DNA of 64,000 nucleotides from Phytohabitans flavus (lineage in GTDB: Bacteria; Actinomycetota; Actinomycetes; Mycobacteriales; Micromonosporaceae): assembly GCF_011764545.1 (NCBI RefSeq), contig NZ_AP022870.1, forward strand, positions 372,001-436,000. Reading direction: 5' to 3'. A program made the position numbers and the translations under genes. This document shows positions 48,910-57,730 of the stretch, in pieces; position 1 is the stretch's first letter; the number at the start of each line of letters is the position of its first letter. Under the pieces are notes generated by a model. It made no database searches. It worked only from the letters and a program-made list of their open reading frames with translations, and had not been told where the DNA came from.

Positions 48910-51141
48910 ATGCTCACTTCCAGGCGGCGCTTCGCGCTGCTCTCCTCCACGCTCGCCGGCACGGTGGCCGGCGCCGGCGTCCTCGCCGCCGTGGTCGCCA
49001 CCGCCGCGTCCGCCGCCGCGGGCTGCCGGGTCGACTACGCCGTCACCAACCAGTGGCAAGGCGGCTTCGGCGCCAGCGTGACCATCACCAACCTCGGCGA
49101 CCCGATCGACCGCTGGTCGCTGGTCTGGTCGTACACCGCCGGCCAGGCCGTCACCCAGGCATGGAACGCCACGGTCACCCAGAGCGGCGCCCAGGTCACC
49201 GCCGTCGACGCCGGCTACAACGGTGCGATCCCGACAAATGGCACCGCGTCGTTCGGTTTCAACGGCTCGTGGAACAACAGCTCCAATCCGGTACCCGCGT
49301 CGTTTGTCCTCAATGGAACAAGCTGCACCGGCGCGGTGGGCACGCCCACGACGGGCGCCCCGCCACCCACGACCACCGCGCCTCCGCCGCCGACCACCAC
49401 GCCGCCGCCTCCGGCGGGGAATGCCAAGCAGATGGAGGACCTCAACCGCGGCCTCGTCAGCGTGCGCTCGGGGTCGGCCAACCTCGTGTCGTGGCGGCTG
49501 CTCGGCACCGAGGCGGCGAGCACCGGGTTCAACGTGTACCGGGGCGGCACAAAGGTGACCGCCACCCCGATCACCAACTCGACGAACTACCTGGACAGCG
49601 GCGCGGCGGCGAACGCCTCGTACACCGTGCGGGCGGTCGTGAACGGCACCGAGCAGGCCGCCTCCGAGGCGTCCCTCTCCTTCGCGAACGGGTACCTCGA
49701 CGTGCCGATCCAGGCACCGGCCAGCGGGTACTCGGCGAACGACGCGTCCGTCGGCGACCTCGACGGCGACGGGCAGTACGAGATCGTGCTCAAGTGGGAC
49801 CCGGACAACGCCAAGGACAACTCGCAGGCGGGCGTGACCGGCAACGTCTACGTCGACGCGTACCGGCTGGGCGGCTCCCGCCTGTGGCGGATCGACCTCG
49901 GCGTCAACATCCGCGCCGGCGCCCACTACACGCAGTTCCAGGTGTACGACTACGACGGTGACGGCGACGCCGAGGTGGCCATGAAGACCGCCGACGGTAC
50001 CCGCTCCGGCACCGGCCAGGTGATCGGCAGCGGGTCGGCCAGCCACCGCAACTCCGACGGGTACATCCTGAGCGGTCCCGAGTTCCTCACGATGTTCGAC
50101 GGGCGTACCGGCGCCGCGCTGTCCACTGTGAACTACGAGCCGCCGCGCGGGACCGTCTCGTCGTGGGGCGACTCGTACGGCAACCGCGTGGACCGCTTCC
50201 TCGCCGGCACCGCGTACCTGGACGGCCAGCGTCCCTCGCTCGTCATGGCCCGCGGCTACTACACCCGCGCGGTCGTCGTGGCGTGGGACTTCCGCAACGG
50301 CAGCCTGGTGCGGCGGTGGACGTACGACTCCGGCAACAGCAACAGCGGCGCCTACGGCCAGGGCAACCACAACCTGTCGATCGCGGACGTCGACAACGAC
50401 GGCCGCCAGGAGGTCGTGTACGGGTCGGCGACGATCGACGACAACGGCGCGTTCATGTACCGCACCGGGTACGGGCACGGCGACGCGCTGCACGTCGGCG
50501 ACCTCGTCCCGTCCCGGGCTGGTATCGAGGTCTTCACCGTCCACGAGTCGACCAGCCAGCCGGCGATGGACATCCACGCCGGTAACAACGGGCAGATCGT
50601 CTGGGCCGCGCCCTCCTGCGGCTGCGACAACGGCCGAGGGGTGGCCGGCGACGTCTACGCCGGCAACGCGGGCGCGGAGGTGTGGTCATCCGGCGTGGAC
50701 GGGCTGCGCAGCACCAGCGGCGCCAACGTCGGGCGCAAGCCGTCCTCGGCGAACTTCCTGATCTGGTGGGACGCCGACCCGGTCCGCGAGCTGCTCGACC
50801 AGACCCGGATCGACAAGTACGGCACGTCGGCCGACACCCGGCTGCTCACCGCCTCGGGCGTGGCGTCGAACAACGGCACCAAGGCCACCCCGGCGCTCTC
50901 CGGCGACATCCTGGGCGACTGGCGGGAGGAGGTGATCTGGCGTACCTCCGACAACACCGCGCTGCGGATCTACGCCACCCCGACCGTCACCGACCGGCGG
51001 ATCCACACGCTGATGCACGACGCGCAGTACCGGGTCGCGATCGCGTGGCAGAACACCGCGTACAACCAGCCGCCGCACCCGAGCTTCTTCATCGGGAACG
51101 GGATGGCCACGCCACCGCAGCCGAACGTCTACCTGCGGTAA
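48910..51141 (+). CDS. Secreted CBM2-PL11 rhamnogalacturonan lyase
   Basis: 743 residues. Signal peptide to about residue 36 (RRR then a long hydrophobic stretch). Residues ~38-138: CBM2 cellulose-binding module, bounded by Cys39 and a Cys near 138, with Trp residues (NQWQGGF, RWSLVW, AWNATV). Thr/Pro linker ~140-168. Residues ~169-743: PL11 lyase with FN3-like start and a beta-propeller rich in calcium loops (GDLDGDGQYEI, YDYDGDGDAEVAMKTADGT, ADVDNDGRQEV, GDWREEVIWR). Cleaves rhamnogalacturonan I backbone by beta-elimination and would be held on cell walls by CBM2. ATG start behind GGAGT. Confidence 0.92.
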   Translation: MLTSRRRFALLSSTLAGTVAGAGVLAAVVATAASAAAGCRVDYAVTNQWQGGFGASVTITNLGDPIDRWSLVWSYTAGQAVTQAWNATVTQSGAQVTAVDAGYNGAIPTNGTASFGFNGSWNNSSNPVPASFVLNGTSCTGAVGTPTTGAPPPTTTAPPPPTTTPPPPAGNAKQMEDLNRGLVSVRSGSANLVSWRLLGTEAASTGFNVYRGGTKVTATPITNSTNYLDSGAAANASYTVRAVVNGTEQAASEASLSFANGYLDVPIQAPASGYSANDASVGDLDGDGQYEIVLKWDPDNAKDNSQAGVTGNVYVDAYRLGGSRLWRIDLGVNIRAGAHYTQFQVYDYDGDGDAEVAMKTADGTRSGTGQVIGSGSASHRNSDGYILSGPEFLTMFDGRTGAALSTVNYEPPRGTVSSWGDSYGNRVDRFLAGTAYLDGQRPSLVMARGYYTRAVVVAWDFRNGSLVRRWTYDSGNSNSGAYGQGNHNLSIADVDNDGRQEVVYGSATIDDNGAFMYRTGYGHGDALHVGDLVPSRAGIEVFTVHESTSQPAMDIHAGNNGQIVWAAPSCGCDNGRGVAGDVYAGNAGAEVWSSGVDGLRSTSGANVGRKPSSANFLIWWDADPVRELLDQTRIDKYGTSADTRLLTASGVASNNGTKATPALSGDILGDWREEVIWRTSDNTALRIYATPTVTDRRIHTLMHDAQYRVAIAWQNTAYNQPPHPSFFIGNGMATPPQPNVYLR

Positions 51142-51154
51142 ACCGGGCATACAA

Positions 51155-51192
51155 AGTGCCGGCGGGGATGGGCACCTATCCCCGCCGGCACT
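51155..51192 (+). terminator. 15-bp hairpin after the lyase gene
   Basis: AGTGCCGGCGGGGAT (51155-51169) pairs perfectly with 51178-51192, 8-base loop, 14 bases after the stop. Confidence 0.75.
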
Positions 51193-51346
51193 GGCGGTGC
51201 TTTACGCACCGTGTTCGCGTATCGCCGGCCCCACGATTCCGGCGGCCCCGCGCCCACGTGTTCAAGAGTAGGGCCGTCCCTGGTGCGGGCCGGTGACGTA
51301 TCGATGACGTTGTTGTTTCGGTGACGACCATCGTTGTCAAGGGCCG

Positions 51347-52342
51347 TCAGCTCTCGGTGATCGCCTTCTTCGCCAGCTCGAACGAGCGGATGCGGTCCTC
51401 CACGTCGTAGACCAGCGCGGTCAGCATCAGCTCATCGGCGTGCGTCTTTTCCTGGAGGTCCTCGAGCGCCCGGCGGACGGTCTCCGGCGACCCGATCGCC
51501 TGCCCCTCCCACCGCTCGGCCATGAATTCCCGCTCGATTTCGGTGTACGGGTACGCGGCCGCTTCCTCCGGCGTGGCGAGTGCCTGCGGGCGCCCCTGCC
51601 GCAGCCGCAGGAAGGAGAGCGCGCTCGGCCGGGCCAGCCACTGCGCCCGCTCGTCGGTGTCTGCACAGACGGTGGCGACCGCGACCATCGCGTACGGCTT
51701 GTCCAGCCAGCGCGAGGGGCGGAAGCTCTGCCGGTACAGGGCGAGGGCGGGGAGCGTGTTCGCGGCGCTGAAGTGGTGCGCGAACGAGAAGGGCAGCCCC
51801 AGCATCCCGGCCAGCTGCGCGCTGAACCCGCTCGACCCGAGCAGCCACACCACCGGGCTCTCGCCCAGGCCCGGCGTGGCCACGATCCGCCGCGGCTGCT
51901 CGCCGGTGAACATGTTCATCAGCTCGGCCAGCTCCTGCGGGAACTGCTCCGCCGAAAGCCCCTCGACCGTACGGCGCAGCGCCAGCGCGGTCGCCTGGTC
52001 GGTACCGGGCGCCCGCCCGATGCCGAGGTCGATCCGGCCGGGGTGGAGCGCGGAGAGCGTGCCGAACTGCTCGGCCACCACCAGCGGCGCGTGGTTGGGC
52101 AGCATCACGCCGCCCGAACCGATCCGCATCGTCGAGGTGGCGGCGGCGAGGTGGGCGATCAGCACGGCCGGCGCGGAACTCGCGATCGCCGGCATGTTGT
52201 GGTGTTCGGCCACCCAAAACCGCTGGTAGCCCATCCGCTCGACCGCGCGGGCAAGCTCGGTGGTGGCCCGCAGCGCGTCGCCGGAGGATGCGCCGGCGGC
52301 GACCGGCGCGACGTCGAGGACGGACAGAGGTACGTCGATCAC
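51347..52342 (-). CDS. LLM-class flavin-dependent oxidoreductase
   Basis: 331-residue luciferase-like monooxygenase fold. N-terminal [83 protein letters not shown] are typical of the subfamily with FMN bound by partner reductase. Substrate unknown. GTG start. Ends after a 205-base space that holds the hairpin at 51155 and no gene. Confidence 0.9.
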   Translation of the reverse strand: MIDVPLSVLDVAPVAAGASSGDALRATTELARAVERMGYQRFWVAEHHNMPAIASSAPAVLIAHLAAATSTMRIGSGGVMLPNHAPLVVAEQFGTLSALHPGRIDLGIGRAPGTDQATALALRRTVEGLSAEQFPQELAELMNMFTGEQPRRIVATPGLGESPVVWLLGSSGFSAQLAGMLGLPFSFAHHFSAANTLPALALYRQSFRPSRWLDKPYAMVAVATVCADTDERAQWLARPSALSFLRLRQGRPQALATPEEAAAYPYTEIEREFMAERWEGQAIGSPETVRRALEDLQEKTHADELMLTALVYDVEDRIRSFELAKKAITES

Positions 52343-52390
52343 AAGATCCTGTAACCCCGCCCGCCCCGCGTTTCTTCCAAGAAAAGATGT

Positions 52391-52506
52391 GAGCTACCGC
52401 GACGTCCGCGGTGGTCCAGACCGCCGCTCCCGCGGCCTCACCCTCCGCGTTCGCACAACCACACCCGCCTGCGGGGGTCCGGACCACCGCGGACGTCGCG
52501 GTAGCC
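52391..52506. repeat. Intergenic element C, short palindromic copy
   Basis: Left arm full (about 60 bases, GAGCTACCGCGACGTCCGCG outer end), then only a 20-base centre and the outer 30 bases of the right arm. Ends together could fold into a long stem. Lies between two genes on the minus strand. Confidence 0.72.
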
Positions 52507-52523
52507 CTGGTCTGAAGGGGTCT

Positions 52524-53024
52524 CTAGCTCTTGTAGGTCAGCCGCATCGTGTCGGTGTGGTCGGACCACTTGAGCTGGAGGTGCCAGCAGCCAGCCGTGG
52601 GCAGGTCGACGGTCGACGGGCCGGCGCCGCCGGAGATCTCGCGGGTTACGGGGTCGCCCTTGCCGTCGGGCCGCGCTTCGATGACGAGCGGGCTGGCCGG
52701 CTGCTGCGGCACCCGGGAGACCCACAGGATCTTGTTGCTGCGGTCGGGCAGGGTCGGCGCGTGCAGCGGGTAGCCGAAGATGATCGCCACGATGTCGCCC
52801 TGGTCGCCGAGCACGTGCGGAATCGAGGGTTCCGGGTCGCTGAACCCGGTCCGCGCCCACTCCGGCAGCACCCGGCTCGGCACGTCGGCCCCGCACCCGG
52901 GCTGCGCGGCGGCGGCCGGGGCTGCGGTGGCCGGCGCCGCGGGCTCGGCCGGTGCGGCGGCCTTGCCGGACTCGCAGGCCGCCAGCAGCAGGAGGGCGGC
53001 GGCGAGCGCCGCGATGCGTCTCAT
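52524..53024 (-). CDS. Small lipoprotein, hypothetical
   Basis: 166 residues. Signal peptide and lipobox ALLLLAAC (Cys17), then an Ala/Pro linker and a compact domain with two Cys (CGADVPSRVLPEWARTGF; TAGCWHLQLKW). Likely surface-anchored beta-sandwich. Family not recognised. ATG overlaps the MarR stop, so it is co-transcribed with it. Confidence 0.75.
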   Translation of the reverse strand: MRRIAALAAALLLLAACESGKAAAPAEPAAPATAAPAAAAQPGCGADVPSRVLPEWARTGFSDPEPSIPHVLGDQGDIVAIIFGYPLHAPTLPDRSNKILWVSRVPQQPASPLVIEARPDGKGDPVTREISGGAGPSTVDLPTAGCWHLQLKWSDHTDTMRLTYKS

Positions 53025-53506
53025 GTCCCGTCTGAGTCGTGCCCCCGGTCGTGGGTTCCCGCCCCGTCCCACGGCAGCGGACCGTCCCCCAGCACCCGGA
53101 TGAACGCGGTCAGGCCGACGACGAGCGCCTCCCGCTCCGCCGGGGTCATCTCGCCGACCCACCGCACGTACTGGTCGTGGAACGCGCCGCGCATGCCGGC
53201 GTGCAGCGCCCGCCCGCGGTCGGTGAGGCGGAGCCGGTAGAGCCGCCGGTTGGTCGGGTCGCGCTCGCGGACCAGCCACCCTTTGCGCTCCATCTCGGAC
53301 GCCAGCCGGCTGACCGAGCTCTTCTCCAGGCGGAGGCGCTCGGCGAGGTCGCGCTGGGAGAGGGGTGTCTCGGTGTCCAGCTCGTGCAGGGCGAACGCCT
53401 GGGACATCGAGATCGGATGGCCGGGGATCGTCTGGTCGGTCTGGAGCAGCCCACCGGTGCGGACGAGATCCATGAACAGCCCGTGCAGCCGCTCCGCCTC
53501 GTCCAT
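53021..53506 (-). CDS. MarR-family regulator
   Basis: 161 residues, winged helix in ELDTETPLSQRDLAERLRLEKSSVSRLASEMERKGWLVRERDPTNRRLYRLRLTDRG (about 42-98). Divergent from a methyltransferase, with the palindrome AGTTGCA-AGC-TGCAACT between, and followed by a lipoprotein gene. Probably represses both directions and responds to a small molecule. Confidence 0.9.
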   Translation of the reverse strand: MDEAERLHGLFMDLVRTGGLLQTDQTIPGHPISMSQAFALHELDTETPLSQRDLAERLRLEKSSVSRLASEMERKGWLVRERDPTNRRLYRLRLTDRGRALHAGMRGAFHDQYVRWVGEMTPAEREALVVGLTAFIRVLGDGPLPWDGAGTHDRGHDSDGT

Positions 53507-53557
53507 ACCACTCCAATGGTTGCGCCCTACAACTGTCCGAGCGTACCGTGGGCTGAT

Positions 53558-53574
53558 AGTTGCAAGCTGCAACT
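53558..53574. promoter_or_regulatory. MarR-type palindromic operator
   Basis: AGTTGCA-AGC-TGCAACT is a perfect 7+7 palindrome between the MarR (53506) and methyltransferase (53595) starts. A weaker GGTTGCG...ACAACT pair lies at 53518-53534. Confidence 0.6.
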
Positions 53575-53594
53575 GTGGGGAACGGGGGCCAACC

Positions 53595-54188
53595 ATGAGC
53601 ACGCACGGGCACATGCATCGGAACATGCCGCACGTCTTCGAGGGCCGGGGCAGCCGGTTGTACAACTTCGTCTCCCGGCGCGTGCTGCGCCGGATGTACC
53701 GGCGGCTGGCCAGGGACATCGCCGCCGCCGCACCCCAGGGCGCCGCGGTGCTCGACGTGGGGACCGGACCGGGGGTGCTGCTCCAGGAGCTGGCCCGCCT
53801 CCGCCCCGACCTGCGCCTGACCGGCGTCGACCTCTCCGCCGACATGGTCGCCAACGCCACCCGCAACCTGGCCGCCCACGACAACGCCACCGCGCAGGTC
53901 GGCGACGTGACCGCGCTGCCGTTCCCGGACGACTCGTTCGACCTGGTGGTCTCGTCGTTCAGCTCCCACCACTGGGACCACCCCGAGGCCGCGGTGCCCG
54001 AGCTGGCGCGGGTTCTCCGCCCGTCGGGGCGCGTCCGGGTGTACGACTTCCGCTTCGCCCCGTTCGACCAGCTCGCGACGACCGCCGGCGAGCGCGGCCT
54101 CTTCACCGCCGAGCCGCCCCGCCGCGACCCGGTGCCGACGGGGGTGCCGTTCTTCCGGCGCTGCACGCGGCTGGTGCTAGCCGCCTGA
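53595..54188 (+). CDS. Class I SAM-dependent methyltransferase
   Basis: 197 residues. Motif I VLDVGTGPGVLL (about 52-63), motif II GVDLSADMV, acidic GDVTALPFPDDSFDLVVSSFSSHHW. Small-molecule or ubiquinone-type methylase fold; substrate unknown. ATG at 53595. Possibly regulated by the divergent MarR. Confidence 0.85.
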   Translation: MSTHGHMHRNMPHVFEGRGSRLYNFVSRRVLRRMYRRLARDIAAAAPQGAAVLDVGTGPGVLLQELARLRPDLRLTGVDLSADMVANATRNLAAHDNATAQVGDVTALPFPDDSFDLVVSSFSSHHWDHPEAAVPELARVLRPSGRVRVYDFRFAPFDQLATTAGERGLFTAEPPRRDPVPTGVPFFRRCTRLVLAA

Positions 54189-54202
54189 CTAAGGTGGCGA
54201 GA

Positions 54203-54742
54203 GTGTTGGAGTCTCTCGCGGACGTCCTCGACCGCTACAAGCCGCGCACCGACGCCGAGGCCGCCGACGTGGCCCGCGTGCGTGACCTGCTCTCCGGTGA
54301 CCCCTGGTCCAGGGCGACCCCGCTGCACGTCACCGCGTCCGCCGTCATCGTCCACCCGCCCACGCGCCGCGCGCTGCTGCGCTGGCACGCCCGCCAGCAG
54401 GCTTGGCTCCAGGTGGGCGGGCACGGCGACCCGGGCGAGACCGACCCGCTGGCGGTCGCGCTCCGCGAGGGTGAAGAGGAGACCGGCCTGGACGACCTCG
54501 TCCCGTGGCCCGACAGCCAGCTGGTGCACGTCGTGGTCGTGCCGGTCACCCCGTCCGCGACCGAGCCGGCGCACGAGCACGCCGACCTGCGCTTCGTGCT
54601 GGCCACCGGCACCCCGGACGCGGCCCGTCCGGAAAAGCCGGGCGCCGACCTGCGCTGGCTCTCCATCCCGGACGCCCAGCGGCTCGCCGGCCCGGACAAC
54701 CTCCGCGAGACGCTGGCCCGCGTCGGGGAGCTACTCGCCTGA
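54203..54742 (+). CDS. NUDIX hydrolase
   Basis: 179 residues. NUDIX box complete in GGHGDPGETDPLAVALREGEEETGLDDL (72-99). N-terminal helical region 1-40. GTG start chosen because AAGGTGG lies 6 bases upstream (GTG 54194 also in frame). Its last 12 bases overlap the convergent amidohydrolase gene. Confidence 0.85.
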   Translation: MLESLADVLDRYKPRTDAEAADVARVRDLLSGDPWSRATPLHVTASAVIVHPPTRRALLRWHARQQAWLQVGGHGDPGETDPLAVALREGEEETGLDDLVPWPDSQLVHVVVVPVTPSATEPAHEHADLRFVLATGTPDAARPEKPGADLRWLSIPDAQRLAGPDNLRETLARVGELLA

Positions 54743-55647
54743 CCAGCCGAAGGCCGCGGCCGCATTCGCGGTGGCGGCCTTCGCGGCGACGCTCGCGCCG
54801 GCGAGCGCCGGGCAGCCGTTGAGGGCGCCGGCCGGGTCGTCGGTGCCCATCGGGAAGGGCCAGTCGCTGCCCAGCAGGATCCGGTCGGCGCCGAAGAGCT
54901 CCACCAGGGCCCGGGCCATCATGGCGTCGTGGGTGAGGCCGTCGACCCAGAAGCGGCGCAGCGCGTCGCGGACGGCCAGCTCCTGCTCGGGTACGCCGGG
55001 CCGCGCGGTCTCCACGCCGCGGGCCCACCGGCCGGCCAGTGCGGGCACGACGCCGCCGCCGTGCACCAGGACCACCTTGAGGGCGGGGTGGCGGGCCAGG
55101 ACGTTGCCGAAGACGAGCTGGGCGGCGGCCACTGCGGTCTCGACCGGGTTGCCCAGCAGGTTGTGCAGGTAGAAGTCGGCCAGGCGGTAGTCGGGCGACT
55201 GGGCCGGGTGCAGCATCAGCGCTCGGCCGTCCGCGTCGAGCGCCTGCCACAGCGGCTCGTAGCCCGGGTCGGCGAGGGACGGGCAGCGCCCGCCGGCGCC
55301 GGCCACCACGCCCACCCACTCGCCGTCGCCGATCGTCCGGTACACGCGCAGCGCCGCCGCGGGGTCGTGCAGTGGCAGGTAGGCCAGGGCGCGCAGGCGG
55401 GTGTGTCCCTTGATGCGGGAGGCGAGGCCGGTGTTGACCGCGGCGGCCCACTCCACGCCGTCGGCGCCCGTCAGGTCCTGGCGGTAGTACGGCGGGGGAT
55501 CGAGACGATCGCGCCGGCCAGGCCGGCGGCGTCCAGGTGCGACTCCAGGCGGTCGGGATGGGCGAGGGCCGGCGGACCGTCCACCGTGTACACACGGTCG
55601 AGTGCCGGCGCCAGGTGCGTGTGGACGTCCACCCCACTGCCGGTCAA
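54731..55647 (-). CDS. Amidohydrolase 2 family (one frameshift)
   Basis: Metal-dependent hydrolase/decarboxylase of the ACMSD-like family. Starts with TTG 55647 (overlapping the RidA TGA) or GTG 55632: VDVHTHL holds the metal HxH. The frame breaks near base 55495 (AIVSIP then PPYYRQDLTG in the next frame); one C added to a run of five restores it. Later landmarks LMLHPAQSPDY, VVLVHGGGVVPAL and LLGSDWPFPMG (Asp) are intact. About 305 residues. Last gene of a four-gene catabolic operon. Confidence 0.82.
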
Positions 55648-56045
55648 GCCCCACCCCCGAGCACGGCGATCGCATTGATCTCGATCAGGTAGTCGTCGTG
55701 TACGAACCTCGACACCTCGACCATTGTGGATGCTGGTGGCTCGCCCGTGAAGTACTGCCGTCGCACCTCGTGAATCGCGGCGAAATCGCGGATGTCGCGC
55801 ACGTACACATCGACCCGGGCGATGTCGTCGAGCGTGCCGCCCGCCGCCTCGACCGCGGCGGCGAGGTTGCGGCACACCTGGTGGGTCTGCTCGGTGATGT
55901 CGCCGACGCCCGCGACCGTACCGTCCGCCCGGCGCGAGGTCATGCCGGAGATGAACACCATCCGGCCCGGCTCGGCCACCGTGGCCTGCGAGAAGTGGCC
56001 GTTGGGCGCGGCCAGGCCGGGCGCGACGAGCGGCTCCTTGGGCAT
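55644..56045 (-). CDS. RidA family protein (YjgF/Rid)
   Basis: 133 residues of the imine deaminase fold. GRMVFISGMT, QTHQVCRNLAAAVEAAGGTLDDIARVDVYVRD and the ending LIEINAIAVLGG are typical. Sits between cupin and amidohydrolase genes, so it may process an enamine or imine intermediate of that pathway. Confidence 0.9.
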   Translation of the reverse strand: MPKEPLVAPGLAAPNGHFSQATVAEPGRMVFISGMTSRRADGTVAGVGDITEQTHQVCRNLAAAVEAAGGTLDDIARVDVYVRDIRDFAAIHEVRRQYFTGEPPASTMVEVSRFVHDDYLIEINAIAVLGGGA

Positions 56046-56046
56046 G

Positions 56047-56502
56047 TCAGCGAGCGTCTTCTTCGCTCGTGTACCAGTCGGGCTGGGTCGGGTAGTGCGG
56101 CCCGTCGTAGACCTCGAGCAGCACCGACTCCTCCTCGGCCCGGGTCGGCCCGTGCACGCTCCCCTTCGGGTTCCAGTAGAACGAGCCGGGGGTGAGCGTG
56201 ATGCCGGTGGGCTCGTACGTGTACCGGCCGCGCAGGCAGAACATGAACTGGTTGGAGGCGTGCGCGTGGGCGGACGGGATGCCCGCGCCCTTCTCGAAGC
56301 GGACCAGCGCGATCGAGGCGCCGCTCTCGTCGTCGCGCCACAGCATCTTGTGCGAGAGTCCCGCGAGCGTCTTGTCCACCCAGGACAGGTCGTCGGTCTG
56401 CACCATGATCTCGCGGAACCGGCGCAGCGCCCCGCCCTCGTCGCCGGCCACGGCCCGGTCCGGCAGCTCGCCCGAGTAGGCGGCGGGTTCGGAGAGGTTC
56501 AC
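56047..56502 (-). CDS. Cupin-fold protein
   Basis: 151 residues, one cupin domain. First motif GIPSAHAHASNQFMFCLRGRY gives His79, His81 and Gln85 in place of the usual Glu; second motif PKGSVHG gives His117. Could be a dioxygenase or isomerase; activity not certain. GTG start overlaps the dehydrogenase stop by 4 bases. Confidence 0.82.
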   Translation of the reverse strand: MNLSEPAAYSGELPDRAVAGDEGGALRRFREIMVQTDDLSWVDKTLAGLSHKMLWRDDESGASIALVRFEKGAGIPSAHAHASNQFMFCLRGRYTYEPTGITLTPGSFYWNPKGSVHGPTRAEEESVLLEVYDGPHYPTQPDWYTSEEDAR

Positions 56503-57596
56503 CTCGGCAGTCCTTCCGGTAAAGGAACGTCCAGGTCCGCCGCGAGGGCGCGCAGCCGGGCCAGCACACCCTGGTCCACCTCTACACCCCGCCGGGCGGC
56601 GTCGCGCAGCCGCTCGCCCGAGCGCTGTCCGGGCAGGAGCACCCGGTCCACGCCCGGCGCGTACGGCGGCGCGGTCACCGAGGCTTCCAGATCGGCCAGG
56701 CGGCTGGCAAACCCGTCCAGGTCGCCGAACGCCGCCACGTCCAGCGCGAGGAAGAAGTGCCCGCACTCGTTGGGTACGGCCGTGTCCGCGTACAGCCCGT
56801 TGACCCGCTCGCCGTAGCCGCCGCCGGCCAGCACGCCGGCGAGCACGTCGACCATGAGCGCCAGCCCGAACCCCTTGTGCCCGGCGGCCGGCAGCAGCAT
56901 CCCGGCGAGCGCGGCGGCGGGGTCGGTGGTGGGGAGTCCCTCGGCGTCGGTGGCCCAGCCGTCCGGGATGCCGTTCCCGTTGCCGGCGGCGAGGCGGATG
57001 CGGCCGATGTTCACGGCGGAGAGGGCGATGTCGAGCACCAGCGGCTCCGGCCCGTCCGGGTCCGCGGTGTGCTCCTCGGATTGGGCGGCGCGCGGGCCGG
57101 GGACACCGATGGCGATCGGGTTGTTGCCGACCACTGGGTGGCCGCCGCCGGGCGCCGGCATCATCGGGCGGGTGTTGGCGGAGGCGATGCCGATGAAGCC
57201 TTCCCGTGCGGCGGCCCGCGCGTACCGGCCGGCGGCGCCGAAGTGGAACGCGTGCCGCACGGCGACCGCGCCGACCCCGTACTCACGGGCCTTGGCGATG
57301 GCGACCGCCATGGCCTGGTCGGCGGTGAGCACGCCGAGCGCGTGGCCGGCGTCGAGGACCGCGATGCCGCCGGCGTCGACCAGCACCTTCGGCTCGGTGC
57401 GGGTGCTCACCGAGCCCTGGCGGAGGCGCTCGACGTAGACCGGGACGAGGTGGCTGCCGTGTGAGGGGAGGCCGCGCAGGTCGGCCTCGACCAGGGCCTC
57501 GGCGACGGTGGCGGCGGCGTCCGCGGGCACGCCGGCGGCCTCGAAAAGTCTCGCCACCAGGGCGGACAGCGCCTCGGCGGGTACGAGGTCGGTCAC
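56499..57596 (-). CDS. Ldh2-type malate/lactate dehydrogenase family
   Basis: 365 residues of the MDH/LDH2 NADPH-binding fold. RGLPSHGSHLVPVYVERL (41-58), AVRHAFHFGAAGRYARAAA, GHKGFGLALMVDVL and GHFFLALD are the family blocks. First gene of the operon dehydrogenase-cupin-RidA-amidohydrolase. Substrate likely a 2-hydroxy acid or reduced imino acid. Confidence 0.88.
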   Translation of the reverse strand: MTDLVPAEALSALVARLFEAAGVPADAAATVAEALVEADLRGLPSHGSHLVPVYVERLRQGSVSTRTEPKVLVDAGGIAVLDAGHALGVLTADQAMAVAIAKAREYGVGAVAVRHAFHFGAAGRYARAAAREGFIGIASANTRPMMPAPGGGHPVVGNNPIAIGVPGPRAAQSEEHTADPDGPEPLVLDIALSAVNIGRIRLAAGNGNGIPDGWATDAEGLPTTDPAAALAGMLLPAAGHKGFGLALMVDVLAGVLAGGGYGERVNGLYADTAVPNECGHFFLALDVAAFGDLDGFASRLADLEASVTAPPYAPGVDRVLLPGQRSGERLRDAARRGVEVDQGVLARLRALAADLDVPLPEGLPR

Positions 57597-57653
57597 GTCC
57601 TTCCCTCCATTGGGCGCTGGGCACGCTCGGCCGGTGGCTGGGTTCGCCGAGTA

Positions 57654-57680
57654 GTTCTATCAAATATCTGTTCTGCCGCG
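57654..57680. promoter_or_regulatory. AT-rich site between dehydrogenase and MFS genes
   Basis: GTTCT (57654-57658) recurs at 57670-57674 around ATCAAATAT, an unusually AT-rich block between two divergent starts. Could be a -10 region or operator. Confidence 0.3.
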
Positions 57681-57730
57681 CCGGTCGGGCCCCCGGAGTG
57701 TGCTCATCGAGCAGATAGGGAGAAGCCAGT

